A stretch of DNA of 64,000 nucleotides from Helicobacter pylori NCTC 11637 = CCUG 17874 = ATCC 43504 = JCM 12093 (GCF_900478295.1 NZ_LS483488.1:1612001-1676000); one strand, 5' to 3'. Positions 29,963 to 42,513 are shown, numbered from the stretch's first letter. Numbers and translations: made by a program. The notes: generated by a model not told the origin, from the sequence alone.

Positions 29963-30742
29963 CTACCTTAAAATTTTCACTTCTTCTTCCAAATGAATGC
30001 CGTATTCTTGTAACACTCTGGCTTTGGCGAGTTCTATCAGATCTAGGGCTTCTTCAAATTCTGCACCCCCCAAATTCACCAAAAAATTCGCATGCTCTTT
30101 GGCAAAGCCCACTCTTTTCAAACAATAACCTCTTAAGCCCACGCCCTCTAAAAGCCTGCCCGCATAATCGTTAGGCGGGTTTTTGAAACAGCTCCCAAAA
30201 TTAGGCAATTTGGGGTGGCTTTTGCGCATGCTTTGACACGCTTTTAAAACCCCTTCTCTAAAGCCATGCGTTTTTTTAAACCTCGCCCTTAAAACAACGC
30301 CGCTAAACCCGCTGCTGCGATAGCCCAACCCCAAAGCTTCTTTTTCTAGCCATTGATTATTAATGCAAGCGCTTTCTAAAACATTTTTGATTTCAAATTC
30401 TTTCATGCCGGCATTCATTTTAACTAACGCTCCTAAAGTGCCAGGCAATTGCCCTAAAAATTCCAAACCCTCTAAATCATTCGCCCTAAAATAATTAAAA
30501 ATTTTAGACGCATTGGCCGCTCCCCCTACCTCCACCCACTCACCTTGATCGCAAATATAATCGTAGTTTTTTCCTAATAAAGCGAGATTTTTCACGCTAG
30601 GAGCGATTAAAAGGTTGTTCGCTAAACCTATGATCTGGTGTTCTTGAGAAATTTCATCATCGCTTTCTAAAACGCTCACTTTTAAAGGCGCGCCGATCTT
30701 CACGCTGCTGTAACGAGAAAAATCAATAATGGTTTCTAGCAT
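29963..30742 (-). CDS. murB: UDP-N-acetylenolpyruvoylglucosamine reductase MurB
   Basis: FAD enzyme of peptidoglycan precursor synthesis. FAD-binding PP-loop segments are SSVKIGAPLKV and LGKNYDYICDQGEWVEVGGAANASK; LEGLEFLGQLPGTLGALVKMNAGM is highly characteristic; PNFGSCFKNPPNDYAGRLLEGVGLRG contains the catalytic Ser/Cys region. At 259 residues it is a short type II form. The stop and start are 3 bases from fliQ, so it is the last gene of the leftward flagellar group. Confidence 0.95.
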   Translation of the reverse strand: MLETIIDFSRYSSVKIGAPLKVSVLESDDEISQEHQIIGLANNLLIAPSVKNLALLGKNYDYICDQGEWVEVGGAANASKIFNYFRANDLEGLEFLGQLPGTLGALVKMNAGMKEFEIKNVLESACINNQWLEKEALGLGYRSSGFSGVVLRARFKKTHGFREGVLKACQSMRKSHPKLPNFGSCFKNPPNDYAGRLLEGVGLRGYCLKRVGFAKEHANFLVNLGGAEFEEALDLIELAKARVLQEYGIHLEEEVKILR

Positions 30743-30745
30743 TTT

Positions 30746-31012
30746 CTAGCCTATGATTTTAGGAATGAGCTTGATTAAGGTTTTGGTGTAATCTAAAAGC
30801 ATGTTCGTCATCCACGGCATGGTTAAAATCAACACCCCAATCACGGCTAAAATCTTAGGCACAAAAGACAAAGTCATTTCATTGATTTGAGTGGTCGCTT
30901 GAAAAATACTGACTAATAGCCCCACCACTAAGCCCGCTAGTAATACCGGTAAAGAAATCATCAAAGTGATTTTATAAGTCTCAATGGCGAGTTTCATGAG
31001 TTGTGATTCCAT
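30746..31012 (-). CDS. fliQ: Flagellar biosynthetic protein FliQ
   Basis: An 88-residue inner membrane protein of the flagellar type III export gate, with two membrane helices (TLMISLPVLLAGLVVGLLVSIFQ and KILAVIGVLILTMPWMTNML) joined by the conserved QATTQINEMTLSFVPK loop. It sits 10 bases downstream of fliI, another export component. Confidence 0.95.
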   Translation of the reverse strand: MESQLMKLAIETYKITLMISLPVLLAGLVVGLLVSIFQATTQINEMTLSFVPKILAVIGVLILTMPWMTNMLLDYTKTLIKLIPKIIG

Positions 31013-31022
31013 AACATTCCTT

Positions 31023-32327
31023 TTATCTTAAGATTTCTTCTAATTGCTGAAAGCTTTGTTCAAAAGGCTGTAAAGCGTTTTCATCTTGCGCTAAAAACTG
31101 CTCCATTAAAGCCTTTTTCTTAATCGCTTCATCAAGCTCTTTATCGTTCCCCATTTGATAAGAGCCGATGCGAATGAGCATTTCATTTTCTTTCAACAAC
31201 GCATACAAACGGCGGAATTTTCTCGCATAAAGGTTTTGAGACTCGCTGGTAATGTCTTTAGCCACCCTTGATGCGGAGTTTAAAATATTAATAGGCGGGT
31301 AGATCCCATAATCGGTCAATTCCCTGCTTAAGACAATATGCCCATCTAAAATACTCCTAGCTTGATCGGCTATGGGGTCGCTCAAATCATCGCCCTCTAC
31401 TAGCACGCTAAAAAAAGCCGTGATGCTCCCCTTATTTTCTTCCTTGCCCGCTCTCTCCATCAATTGAGGCAATAAAGAAAGTGCGGATGGGGGGTAGCCT
31501 TTGGAAGTGGGCGGTTCGCCTAAAGCTAAACCGATTTCTCTTTGAGCCATAGCGAAACGAGTCACTGAATCCATGATGAATAACACATCTAGCCCTTGGT
31601 TTTTAAAATACTCCGCCACGCTCATCGCGCAAAAAGCCCCGTATTTGCGCATCAAAGGGCTATCATCGCTCGTAGCGACCACCAACACGCAAGAGCTTAA
31701 ATCCCCTTTTAAGTTTTTCTCTATAAATTCAGGGATTTCTCTGCCCCTTTCCCCAATCAAAGCGATCACTTTAATCGGCGCTAAGCAACCCCTAGTGATC
31801 ATGCCCATTAGCGTGGATTTGCCCACCCCAGAGCCGGCAAAAATGCCCAGTTTTTGCCCCTTACCGCAAGTCAAAAGCCCATCAATGCTCTTCACCCCCA
31901 CGCTAAAAACCTCATCAATCAAGCCTCTTTTTAAAGGGGCTATAGGCGTTGTAATGACAGGCGCTAATCGCTCATAATCTAGCGCCCCCTTATTGTCAAT
32001 GACTTGCCCTAAAGGGTTAAGCACCCTCCCTAAAAGATTACGGCCCACAGGGAAATTCAACCCCTCTTTTAAAAACAGCACCTTATCGCCAGCCCTAGCC
32101 CCCTCTATAAAATTAAAGGGCGTGAAACCAAACTGCTCTTTTTCTGCCACCACCACCATTCCCACGCATTCGCTGCCATCGCTTTTTTCAATCTTCACCA
32201 CATCGCCCACAGAGGGGTTAAAACCATCCGCATAAACGATATTGGGCATGATTTTTTTCACGCTCCCATAACGAGGCGATAGTTCAAAATGCTGATTCAA
32301 GCGGTTTTTTAAGGATTTTAGGGGCAT
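31023..32327 (-). CDS. fliI: Flagellum-specific ATP synthase FliI
   Basis: Cytoplasmic ATPase of the flagellar export apparatus, related to F1-beta. Walker A is GIFAGSGVGKSTLMGM (about residues 161-176), the export-ATPase signature GERGREIPEFIEK follows, Walker B is VLFIMDSVTRFAMAQREIGLALGEPP and SITAFFSVLVEGDD is present. At 434 residues the length is typical. It abuts the VirB11-like gene (start adjacent to its stop) and precedes fliQ. Confidence 0.97.
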   Translation of the reverse strand: MPLKSLKNRLNQHFELSPRYGSVKKIMPNIVYADGFNPSVGDVVKIEKSDGSECVGMVVVAEKEQFGFTPFNFIEGARAGDKVLFLKEGLNFPVGRNLLGRVLNPLGQVIDNKGALDYERLAPVITTPIAPLKRGLIDEVFSVGVKSIDGLLTCGKGQKLGIFAGSGVGKSTLMGMITRGCLAPIKVIALIGERGREIPEFIEKNLKGDLSSCVLVVATSDDSPLMRKYGAFCAMSVAEYFKNQGLDVLFIMDSVTRFAMAQREIGLALGEPPTSKGYPPSALSLLPQLMERAGKEENKGSITAFFSVLVEGDDLSDPIADQARSILDGHIVLSRELTDYGIYPPINILNSASRVAKDITSESQNLYARKFRRLYALLKENEMLIRIGSYQMGNDKELDEAIKKKALMEQFLAQDENALQPFEQSFQQLEEILR

Positions 32328-33242
32328 TTAAAGCTCTTTAGTCCATAAGACTTCAGCGATTTGGCGCTCATTGTTGATTCTATTCACATGCACGATCACA
32401 TCAATCGCGCTCTTAAAATACGCTCGCATCAAATCCTTATCCAAAGAATGCGTATAACGCATGCTTAAATTCAGTGAAAGGGCTTCTAAAGTGTTTTGAG
32501 CGCTATTAGCGTGAATGGTTGAGAGCATGCCCTTATGCCCGGTGTTTCCTAAACGCAAAAAAAGTGCTGCATTCCTGGTGTCAATCTCGCCCACAATGAG
32601 CCTGTCCGGGTTTAAGCGCATGGCCATATTGAGAGCGTCTTCATAATTAAAGCGCGTGTTCTCTTGCTTGCCCACTAAAAGCCCCACGCAATTACTAAAC
32701 GCTTTTAAATCCAATTCTTGGCTGTCTTCAACGCTCACCACCCTTTCATCTTTATTGACGCAATCTAAAAGAGCGTTTAATAAGCTTGTTTTACCGCTTG
32801 AAGTTTCCCCGCTAATGAGAATGTTATGCCCTTTTAGGGCTAAATTTTTCAAACCCTTTGGATCGCTTGCTTTAAAAGTGAAATCGTCTAAACTTAAGGG
32901 CTTAAGCCTAGGCACACGGATATTGAGCGTGATTTGATTGTTCGTGGTGATGCTAAAATGATTCGCGCTCACCCTATAGCGCGTGAAAGGGATAGAGCAA
33001 TTTAAAGTGGGGTGCTCTTCATCAAAAAACAACCCCCTAAAACTAGCCAATTGCTCGCAAAATCTCAGCAAAAACGCCTTATCAAAAAGCGCATGCCCTC
33101 TTTTTTCTCGTGTGTTATTGACTTTATAAAGCCAAAGCTCCTGCTCGGTGTTGATGATCAGCTCGGTGATCCCGCTTTCTAAAAAAGGGGTAAAATGGCC
33201 GATTAGGGCTTGTAAAACTCTATGGGTTTGCAAGGTTTCCAA
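32328..33242 (-). CDS. VirB11/TrbB-like secretion ATPase
   Basis: A 304-residue traffic ATPase corresponding to HP1421. Walker A is ISGETSSGKTSLLNALL (about residues 142-158), the Asp box is VVSVEDSQELDL, and Walker B with the His box is RLIVGEIDTRNAALFLRLGNTGHKGMLSTIHANS. The N-terminal domain (residues 1-120) is shorter than in agrobacterial VirB11. No type IV secretion genes lie nearby; neighbours are ileS and fliI, so its partner machinery is unknown. The C terminus ends directly at the fliI start. Confidence 0.88.
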   Translation of the reverse strand: METLQTHRVLQALIGHFTPFLESGITELIINTEQELWLYKVNNTREKRGHALFDKAFLLRFCEQLASFRGLFFDEEHPTLNCSIPFTRYRVSANHFSITTNNQITLNIRVPRLKPLSLDDFTFKASDPKGLKNLALKGHNILISGETSSGKTSLLNALLDCVNKDERVVSVEDSQELDLKAFSNCVGLLVGKQENTRFNYEDALNMAMRLNPDRLIVGEIDTRNAALFLRLGNTGHKGMLSTIHANSAQNTLEALSLNLSMRYTHSLDKDLMRAYFKSAIDVIVHVNRINNERQIAEVLWTKEL

Positions 33243-33258
33243 AAGTCCTATCCTTTTA

Positions 33259-36039
<2,781 letters not shown>

Positions 36040-36045
36040 TTATCT

Positions 36046-36300
36046 TTATTCTTTTGTTTTAGGAGCGATATAAAGGTGCGTGTCTTTTCGCGGCACATTT
36101 TTTAAAGTGGGGATTTGTAAAATCGTGTATTCTTCTATCCCTTTTAAATAATGCAAGCTAATCGCATCGCCTATTTTCACTTCTTTACTAGCCTTAGCAC
36201 AACTCCCATTGATCCACACCGCCCCCACATTGCACATATCTGTCGCTAAAACGCGCCGTTTCACTAAACCCACTGATTGTAAAAATTTGTCTATTCGCAT
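36046..36300 (-). CDS. S4-domain RNA-binding protein (Hsp15/RqcP-like)
   Basis: An 84-residue single S4 domain: MRIDKFLQSVGLVKRRVLAT, then GAVWINGSCAKASKEVKIGDAISL. Such proteins (HslR, RqcP) bind obstructed 50S-peptidyl-tRNA complexes in ribosome rescue. It overlaps no other gene and lies 24 bases upstream of ileS, likely as the first gene of the leftward group ending at murB. Confidence 0.85.
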   Translation of the reverse strand: MRIDKFLQSVGLVKRRVLATDMCNVGAVWINGSCAKASKEVKIGDAISLHYLKGIEEYTILQIPTLKNVPRKDTHLYIAPKTKE

Positions 36301-36401
36301 GCGTTTATTTTACCCTATTCTTTAAGTTTTTATCCATAACTTATAAGGGTTTTAGTTTTAGCATGTTAGCATTCAGCCACCACTCTTTTTAAGGAATTTG
36401 T

Positions 36402-37022
36402 TTGAAGTTTCAAATCGTGATTTTGTTAGCCGCTCTTTTATTAGCCTCTTGCTTGCCCCCTAAAGGCCATCATTCTGGTTTGGTGAATCTTTATATCGCT
36501 CATCAAGGCCAAAGCGTGCGCACTTATTGGCGCAAAGTGGATAGAGGAGTTATCGCCAAACACAATGAAACGCTTAAAAAAAACCCTAAAGCAAAGCTCA
36601 AAGACCCTAGGGGGCCTTTATTCATGCTAGGGAGTGAGCGCTTCATGCTTTTATGGAAAAACCGCTACGCTTTAGCCAAAGTTCAATCGTTCAAGCTAGA
36701 GCCTGGATTTTATTACTTGGATTCTTTTAGCGTGGAAACTCAAAAAGGCATCTTGCAGAGCGCTCCTGGCTATTCATACACCAAAAATGGCTACGATTTT
36801 AAGAACAACCGCCCCTTTTTCCTGGCCTTTGAAGTCAAACCTGATGGCAAAATCATTCTTCCTAGCGTGGAATTGAGCCTGATTAAAACCCCTAGAGGCT
36901 TTTTGGGGGTGTTTTTATTTGACAACAACGAAAAGGGGGCTAATACCCAATGGATTGAGGGAAGCTTGAATTTAAAGCTTAAAAACGCTTCTTTTAAAGA
37001 CGCATGGGGGTTGGAACCATAA
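36402..37022 (+). CDS. Putative lipoprotein, 206 residues
   Basis: The start is TTG at 36402, 6 bases after AAGGA. The signal reads (M)KFQIVILLAALLLASCLPPK, a lipobox LASC with Cys at residue 17. The mature part is rich in short strands (GPLFMLGSERFMLLWKNRYALAK, GFYYLDSFSVETQKGIL, PFFLAFEVKPDGKIILPSVELS) and may be a beta-sandwich. No known family recognised; position HP1424. It stands alone between the divergent S4 gene and the convergent OMP-like gene. Confidence 0.75.
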   Translation: MKFQIVILLAALLLASCLPPKGHHSGLVNLYIAHQGQSVRTYWRKVDRGVIAKHNETLKKNPKAKLKDPRGPLFMLGSERFMLLWKNRYALAKVQSFKLEPGFYYLDSFSVETQKGILQSAPGYSYTKNGYDFKNNRPFFLAFEVKPDGKIILPSVELSLIKTPRGFLGVFLFDNNEKGANTQWIEGSLNLKLKNASFKDAWGLEP

Positions 37023-37152
37023 AGCATGAAATGATCGCTCGCTTTTCGTAAGCTCTTTATGTATGATTAGATTGTAAAAAACGCTTTAATCATTTTTTAG
37101 ATTTTATCACCCCTATTCAATTGGAACAAAGCCATTAAATTTTTAAAAACTT

Positions 37153-37738
37153 TTAAAAACGATAAACATAATCCGCGCTCCAAGTAACATAGCTTTCAAA
37201 AAAGCTGTAAGTTGACATTGTTATCATACCACCAGTAAAAAAAGAAACAGGACTTATTATGCCTATAGGCACTCCAAATAAGTATTGTTGGTATTTATCT
37301 TTTTCCATGTAATTGCCTGCTTTATAGGAATATTGGAACCCTCCCCTAACGCCAAAACCCATTTTTTTAATCTTAACAGGAGCGGCATACTGATACCCCA
37401 CTTTAAAATTAAAGCCGTTTAAGATTGTGCTGGGATCTTTTCTTTCTAAGAGTCTTCCACCAAAGAAGTGAGAGTGAGGCAGCAAAACAAAACTATCTTT
37501 ATAAGCTAAATTCCATGAAAACATCCCGCTATAGCCAAGACCGGCAAAAAAAGCGCTTTTATCCGCTCTTTGATGTTTAGCCTTAGCTTTTTCTTTCGCT
37601 AAAGCTTCTTGAACCTTCTTTCCAACGAGCTCATTAAGCCCGCTCTCATCTATAGCGTGGCTAAGATTAAACCCTAGCATAGAATAAAAAGCCAAAAATA
37701 AAAATTTGGGTTTTAAAAAATGGGGGGGTAACTTGCAT
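37153..37738 (-). CDS. Small outer-membrane-protein-like gene, out of frame at a G7 tract
   Basis: The main frame (37153-37695) gives about 180 residues with pieces typical of H. pylori outer membrane proteins: AFFAGLGYSGMFSWNLAY, FNFKVGYQYAAPVK, GFGVRGGFQYSYKAGNYM, and a C-terminal YVYRF with final Phe. Its listed start is in the middle of a signal peptide (FLFLAFYSMLGFNLSHA). The proper start is the ATG at 37738 after AAGGAAAGGGT; from there translation enters a C run (G7, 37722-37728) in the wrong frame and stops. Six or nine C would restore it. It ends near a gene-free 130-base gap. Confidence 0.7.
37722..37728. repeat. G7 tract at the OMP-like gene start
   Basis: Seven G on the plus strand just inside the signal peptide of the OMP-like gene; its length decides the reading frame (6 or 9 on, 7 off). 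Confidence 0.7.
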
Positions 37739-38013
37739 ACCCTTTCCTTGATTGAAAAATTGTTTTAATATTTTGAATATTGTAAAACATTGAAGCTTAA
37801 ATTAAAAGTCTTAACAATATTATTGGATAAAAAATTACTTTTTATAGGCATTGATGAGCATTAATGAGCGTTTGTAACGATAAAAACCAAGTGCGTTGCG
37901 GTGGTTGGATTGGATTTAACGGGTTTGATTAGAATGGGTTAGATTTGAATGATTGTGTTTTGAAGTCAAAACCAGAGACAACCCTAGTCAAGTTGCCCCT
38001 AGCCACACCGATA

Positions 38014-38196
38014 CTACTCGTGATGCCCGTGGCAACAACCTTCTTCTTGATGATGACTATCGCTAGTGCTGCAACAACCTTCTTCATGATGAGAGCTGTG
38101 GTGGTGATGGTGGTGTTCACCGCCGTGATAGTGGTGGTGGTGTGTGTGGTGGTGATGGTGGTGGTGCCCGCCGTGTTGTTCTTCATGGTGTGCCAT
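38014..38196 (-). CDS. hpn: Histidine-rich nickel-binding protein Hpn
   Basis: A 60-residue cytoplasmic metal store, nearly half histidine, with two CC pairs (EEGCC) near the C terminus, exactly the H. pylori Hpn pattern. It binds nickel and protects against excess while supplying urease and hydrogenase. RBS AAAGGAG precedes the ATG. Its upstream region is nearly the same as that of hpnl at 43629, including an inverted repeat. Confidence 0.98.
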   Translation of the reverse strand: MAHHEEQHGGHHHHHHHTHHHHYHGGEHHHHHHSSHHEEGCCSTSDSHHQEEGCCHGHHE

Positions 38197-38209
38197 GATG
38201 ACTCCTTTG

Positions 38210-38262
38210 ATTAAAAATTTAAATTCTAGCTCACTGGCTAGAATTTCATTCTACAATATAAA
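38210..38262 (-). promoter_or_regulatory. hpn upstream inverted repeat and -10 region
   Basis: ATTCTAGC and GCTAGAAT (38223-38230 and 38237-38244) form an 8-bp inverted repeat with a 6-base loop between the likely start of transcription and the ribosome site. A TGTAGAAT box lies just upstream. The same layout precedes hpnl. It may act as operator or as 5' mRNA hairpin. Confidence 0.6.
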
Positions 38263-38391
38263 ATCTAATTAATTGTTAATGAAAGAAAATTTAGCGCTAA
38301 TTTTTAATCCATATTCCCTAAATTTTGAATTATCGCTTGAGTAAAATCAACGCCCCCTATTAGAAAAAAGACAAACGCTACAAAAAAGTTT

Positions 38392-39465
38392 TCAAATTTG
38401 TTGGGAGAGTTTTTTCTCTCTCAATTGCCCACAAGCCGCTTCAATATCCAAGGCTTTAGACTCTCTAATGGTGCATAATAAGCCTTTGGAGTTTAAAAAA
38501 TCCGCAAACATTTTAGCGCTCTCTAAACTGGGGCGTTCAAACTTAGAGCCTTCATGCGGGTTGAATAAAATCAAATTCACTTTGGATTTAATGCCGTTTA
38601 AAAGTTTTAGAAGTTTTTTAGCGCAGTCTAGGCTATCGTTCAAATCTTTGATCAAAAGGTATTCAAACATCACTCTTTTTCGTTGCTCTAAAGGCCATTT
38701 CCTCACTTCATTCAAAACGCATTCAATATTGTATTTTTTATTCAAGGGCATTAAAGATGAGCGCGTTTTGTCATCTACGGCGTGTAAGGATATGGCTAAT
38801 TGCACGCCTAAATTTTTGCCCGCTAAAATAGGGATTTTATCGGCTACGCCGCTAGTGGAAATCGTGATTCTTTTAGGCGAAATTTGCATGCCGGTATTAA
38901 AAATCTCAATCGCTTTACACACCTCATCTAAATTGTTCAAAGGCTCACCCATTCCCATAAAAACAATATTGAGCGCTTTTTCAAGGGGGAGGTTATTGTC
39001 TTCTTTAATGAGTAGGGCTTGCTGGATGATCTCGCTCGCTTTTAAGTTTCTTACAAAACCGCCTTTTTGAGTGAAACAAAACGAGCAACCCACTTGACAG
39101 CCGATTTGACAAGACACGCATACGGTGTATTTTTCCCCCTCTAAAACGGCGTTCGTTTCTTCATCAATCTTTTTGTCTTTCATTTTCAACAACACCGCTT
39201 CAAAAGTGTGGTTGTCTCTTAAAGATTTAAAAAGGTATTTTTTAGAGCCATCAACACTCTTTCTCACATGCGTGATTTCTATCGTGCGCAAAGTAAATTC
39301 TTGCTCTAAATAAGCGATAAAATCTTTTGAAAAATTATTTTGCATGTCTTTAAAGCTTGTTTTATACTTCGCATAGAGCCACAAATAAAGCTGTTTAGCC
39401 CTAAAACTTGGTTTTAAAAGCTGACTCAATTCATCTAAAGTGAAATCATAAATGCTCGCTTTCAT
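38392..39465 (-). CDS. rlmN: Dual-specificity rRNA/tRNA methyltransferase RlmN
   Basis: Radical SAM enzyme methylating C2 of A2503 in 23S rRNA and A37 in some tRNAs. The cluster motif is CQVGCSFCF (within [17 protein letters not shown], about residues 120-135). [15 protein letters not shown] and QLAISLHA are typical, and the C-terminal ACGQLR holds the second reactive Cys. Its start overlaps the kdsD stop by 4 bases. Confidence 0.96.
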   Translation of the reverse strand: MKASIYDFTLDELSQLLKPSFRAKQLYLWLYAKYKTSFKDMQNNFSKDFIAYLEQEFTLRTIEITHVRKSVDGSKKYLFKSLRDNHTFEAVLLKMKDKKIDEETNAVLEGEKYTVCVSCQIGCQVGCSFCFTQKGGFVRNLKASEIIQQALLIKEDNNLPLEKALNIVFMGMGEPLNNLDEVCKAIEIFNTGMQISPKRITISTSGVADKIPILAGKNLGVQLAISLHAVDDKTRSSLMPLNKKYNIECVLNEVRKWPLEQRKRVMFEYLLIKDLNDSLDCAKKLLKLLNGIKSKVNLILFNPHEGSKFERPSLESAKMFADFLNSKGLLCTIRESKALDIEAACGQLREKKLSQQI

Positions 39466-40451
39466 GCTTTAAGCCCTAATTCTAAAAGTTGGTGCAAGTG
39501 CAAGACCCCTAAAACCTTATTACAATCATCCACGCACACCAAAAGCTGGATCTTATGGCGCTCTAAAAATTCTAACGCCTCTAAAAGAAGAGCGTCTAAA
39601 TTCTTAAAGCTTTTAGGCTTTAAAGTGGCAAAATGCCTCACTTCGCTCTTTAAACTCACCCCTTTTAATAACGCCCTACGGACATCGCCATCGCTTAACA
39701 CCCCCACAAGCTCGTTAGCCTCATTGACTAAAATCGCGCTGCCTAGACGTTTTTCACTCATTTCTATGAGCGCGTCTTTAAAGCTTGTGCTAGGGGCGAT
39801 TAAAGGGAGATTTGTGGTTTGCAGCAAGTCTTTAACCTTGACAAAAAGTTTTTTGCCCAAAAGCCCGCCCGGATGAAAGGAGGCAAAATCTTCTTGGCTA
39901 AAGTTTTTCGCTCGCATCAAACATGCCATTAAAACATCGCCTAAGGCTAGAGTTAGGGTGGTAGAAGTCGTTGGAGCGGTGTTAATCGGGCAAGCTTCTT
40001 TTTTAATTTTCAAGCTCAAATAATAATCGCCAAGTTTAGAGATCGAACTATTAGGGCTTTTAGTGAAAGTGATGATTTTATGGCTTAAGCGTTTTAAATG
40101 ACTCACCAGATTCAACAATTCTAAAGACTCGCCCCCATAGCTAATCATTAAAATCACATCGTTTTTTTCCACCATGCCCAAATCCCCATGCATGGCTTCT
40201 GTGGGGTGTAAAAACGCGCTCCTGTTACCGGTGCTTAGCATGGAAGCAGCGATTTTTTGCGCCACTAAAGCGCTCTTGCCCACGCCCACTATCACAAGCT
40301 TACCCCCTTTTTCTTGGCTTTTTAAAATGAGCTTGACAATCGCTCCTAAATCGTTAGGTTTTTGAAATTGTTTAACGCTTTCTAAAAGCGCGCTCGCTTC
40401 ATCTTTTAAGACTTGTGCGGCGATAGCGTTGTAATCAAGTGGCATGGACAT
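39462..40451 (-). CDS. kdsD: Arabinose-5-phosphate isomerase (KdsD/KpsF)
   Basis: Makes arabinose 5-phosphate for Kdo in lipopolysaccharide. It has an N-terminal SIS sugar-isomerase domain ([43 protein letters not shown]) and two C-terminal CBS domains (from residue 205 on, including [17 protein letters not shown]). At 329 residues the length is normal. It overlaps both rlmN (4 bases) and the RNase J gene (17 bases), so the three form one leftward unit. Confidence 0.93.
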   Translation of the reverse strand: MSMPLDYNAIAAQVLKDEASALLESVKQFQKPNDLGAIVKLILKSQEKGGKLVIVGVGKSALVAQKIAASMLSTGNRSAFLHPTEAMHGDLGMVEKNDVILMISYGGESLELLNLVSHLKRLSHKIITFTKSPNSSISKLGDYYLSLKIKKEACPINTAPTTSTTLTLALGDVLMACLMRAKNFSQEDFASFHPGGLLGKKLFVKVKDLLQTTNLPLIAPSTSFKDALIEMSEKRLGSAILVNEANELVGVLSDGDVRRALLKGVSLKSEVRHFATLKPKSFKNLDALLLEALEFLERHKIQLLVCVDDCNKVLGVLHLHQLLELGLKA

Positions 40452-42513
40452 GACAAATGATAGCCGGGTATTTTCTAAACTTTTTAAAGAGCGCTTTTCT
40501 GATGAAATTACGAGTGTGATCTTCTAATTTTTTAGGGTTATTCAAAGTTTCGGCGTTGCTGGATTTTAATAACACCTCTAAGTCCCCTTGAATTTCTTTC
40601 ATCAAAGGCTTTTCATCTTTAAAGCCCACAAGCCCTAAACTGGAAAATTGAGAGCTTTCCAAAAGCGCTTGTTTGTTTTTATTCACAAAAATCGTAGCCA
40701 CAAACACCCCGGCGCTAGCGACTTCTTCTCTTTGTTGGACGATGCTAGTGTCAATACTCAAATTGCTTTGGTTATCCACATAGCTTTTCCCGCTTTTAAT
40801 GGTGCCGACTTTTTTAATGAACGCAGGGCCAACTTCCACTTGATCGCCATCTTCCATTAAATAGATATTTTTTTCAGGCACCCCGCAAGCAATAGCAGTT
40901 TGCTTGTGGCGCGCGACATGGTTATATTCCCCATGCACGGGTAAGAAAAACTTAGGCTTAATGAGTCTTAACATGAGCTTTTGCTCTTCTTGGGCGGCAT
41001 GCCCGCTCACATGGATATTGTCAAATTCTTGATAAGCCACTTTAGCTTCTTTTTTGATCAAAAAATTCAATACCGCTGAAACGCTCGCTTCATTGCCAGG
41101 AATGGCTTTAGCGGAAATGATGACTAAATCGTTGGGTTTGATAGAAATGTGGCGGTGCTCATCAGTCGCCATGCGATAAAGCGCGCTCATGGTTTCGCCT
41201 TGTGAGCCGGTCGTTACGATTAAGACTTCATTGTCCGGGTATTTAGCGACTTCATTGGCTTCAATAAAAGATTGATAAGGCAAATGGATATAGCCTAATT
41301 CTCTGGCGATGTCTAGGTTTTTTTCCATAGAGCGCCCGATCACAGCAATCTTGCGGTTGTATTTAATGCCGTATTGGATGGCTTGATAGACCCGGTGGAT
41401 ATTGCTAGAGAAGGTGCTCATAATCACCCTCCCTTGCGCTTCTTTAAAAAGCGTGTCAAAAGCCGGCGCTATGGTGCTTTCACTCGGTGTGGTCCCGGAT
41501 TTATGGGAGTTAGTGGAATCGCTTAAAAGAAGCATCACCCCCTTTTCGCCATAGTGTGCTAAACGATACAAATCCGTGGGCAAATTATCCACTGGGGTGT
41601 GATCGATTTTAAAATCGCCGGTGTGGATGATGGTTCCGGCTTTAGTTTGGATCGCTAAAGCGCTGCTGTCAATGATAGAATGCGTGATGTGGATCCATTC
41701 AATGATAAATTCGCCCACGCTAATAGGGCAACGCTTTTCTACGATTTTAAAATACGAGCGGTATTTTTTCAAACCATGTTCATCAAACTTGCTCCCGATC
41801 AACCCCAAACTCAAGGGCGTGCCATAAAGGGGGAATTGCAACTCTTTAAACAAATAAGGCGTGGCCCCTATGTGATCTTCATGGGCATGGGTGATGATAA
41901 TGCCAGCGATTTTGTCCTTGATTTGGTGCAAGTAGGAAAAATCCGGGATTAAAATATCCACGCCAAATAGCCCCTCTTTAGGGAAGCTCATGCCCGCATC
42001 AATCACGATCGCGCTTTTTGGGGTTTCAATGACCATCATATTCCCCCCAATCTCACCCAAGCCCCCTAAAGGCGTGATTTTAACGCTCGCTTTAGAGTTT
42101 AAATTCATCTTATAATGCGGGTTTAAATGCTCCACCTGAATCTTGTTATTGGCTTCAACGCCCTTTTTGAGCTCCTTATGAAAGCCTAAAGTCCCTCTCT
42201 CATTCACATGCAAAATTTCCGTAACGCCCTCTACTTTGTTGCTATCTAGCTCTTCTTGGGCGTAATTTCGTGTTTTTTGGGGGGTGTGTTTAGCTTTGTG
42301 GTGGTGGTTTGGTTTTTTGTTGGGGTGGCGTTCTTTTTTATGGTGTGAAGGTGCTTCATGGTGTGAAGACTCTGCGTTTTTTTGCGCGTTTTCTCTAAAA
42401 CGCTTTTTGCGGTTGGTGAATCGCTCAAACGTTCCGGCTCGCACCTCATGGTTAGCTTTTGGATTTTCACTGCTACTTTCGTTGTTTTCATTATTTTGGT
42501 TGTTATCAGTCAT
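40435..42513 (-). CDS. rnj: Ribonuclease J
   Basis: 5'-3' exo- and endoribonuclease, a main mRNA decay enzyme in H. pylori. The metallo-beta-lactamase motif is THAHEDHIGATPYLF (about residues 207-221), with HTGDFKIDHTP and VSGHAAQEEQKLMLRL (beta-CASP) further on and PVHGEYNHV completing the site. The first about 130 residues are a basic, Asn/His/Lys-rich extension that other RNases J lack. RBS is in the AGGAATAATCG just before the ATG. Confidence 0.96.
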   Translation of the reverse strand: MTDNNQNNENNESSSENPKANHEVRAGTFERFTNRKKRFRENAQKNAESSHHEAPSHHKKERHPNKKPNHHHKAKHTPQKTRNYAQEELDSNKVEGVTEILHVNERGTLGFHKELKKGVEANNKIQVEHLNPHYKMNLNSKASVKITPLGGLGEIGGNMMVIETPKSAIVIDAGMSFPKEGLFGVDILIPDFSYLHQIKDKIAGIIITHAHEDHIGATPYLFKELQFPLYGTPLSLGLIGSKFDEHGLKKYRSYFKIVEKRCPISVGEFIIEWIHITHSIIDSSALAIQTKAGTIIHTGDFKIDHTPVDNLPTDLYRLAHYGEKGVMLLLSDSTNSHKSGTTPSESTIAPAFDTLFKEAQGRVIMSTFSSNIHRVYQAIQYGIKYNRKIAVIGRSMEKNLDIARELGYIHLPYQSFIEANEVAKYPDNEVLIVTTGSQGETMSALYRMATDEHRHISIKPNDLVIISAKAIPGNEASVSAVLNFLIKKEAKVAYQEFDNIHVSGHAAQEEQKLMLRLIKPKFFLPVHGEYNHVARHKQTAIACGVPEKNIYLMEDGDQVEVGPAFIKKVGTIKSGKSYVDNQSNLSIDTSIVQQREEVASAGVFVATIFVNKNKQALLESSQFSSLGLVGFKDEKPLMKEIQGDLEVLLKSSNAETLNNPKKLEDHTRNFIRKALFKKFRKYPAIICHVHAT

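Noticed and set aside
37929-38214. Thr- or Val-rich frames overlapping hpn, and similar ones at 43611-43953
   Set aside because: They are shadows of the CAC/CAT and CAA repeats of hpn and hpnl in other frames.
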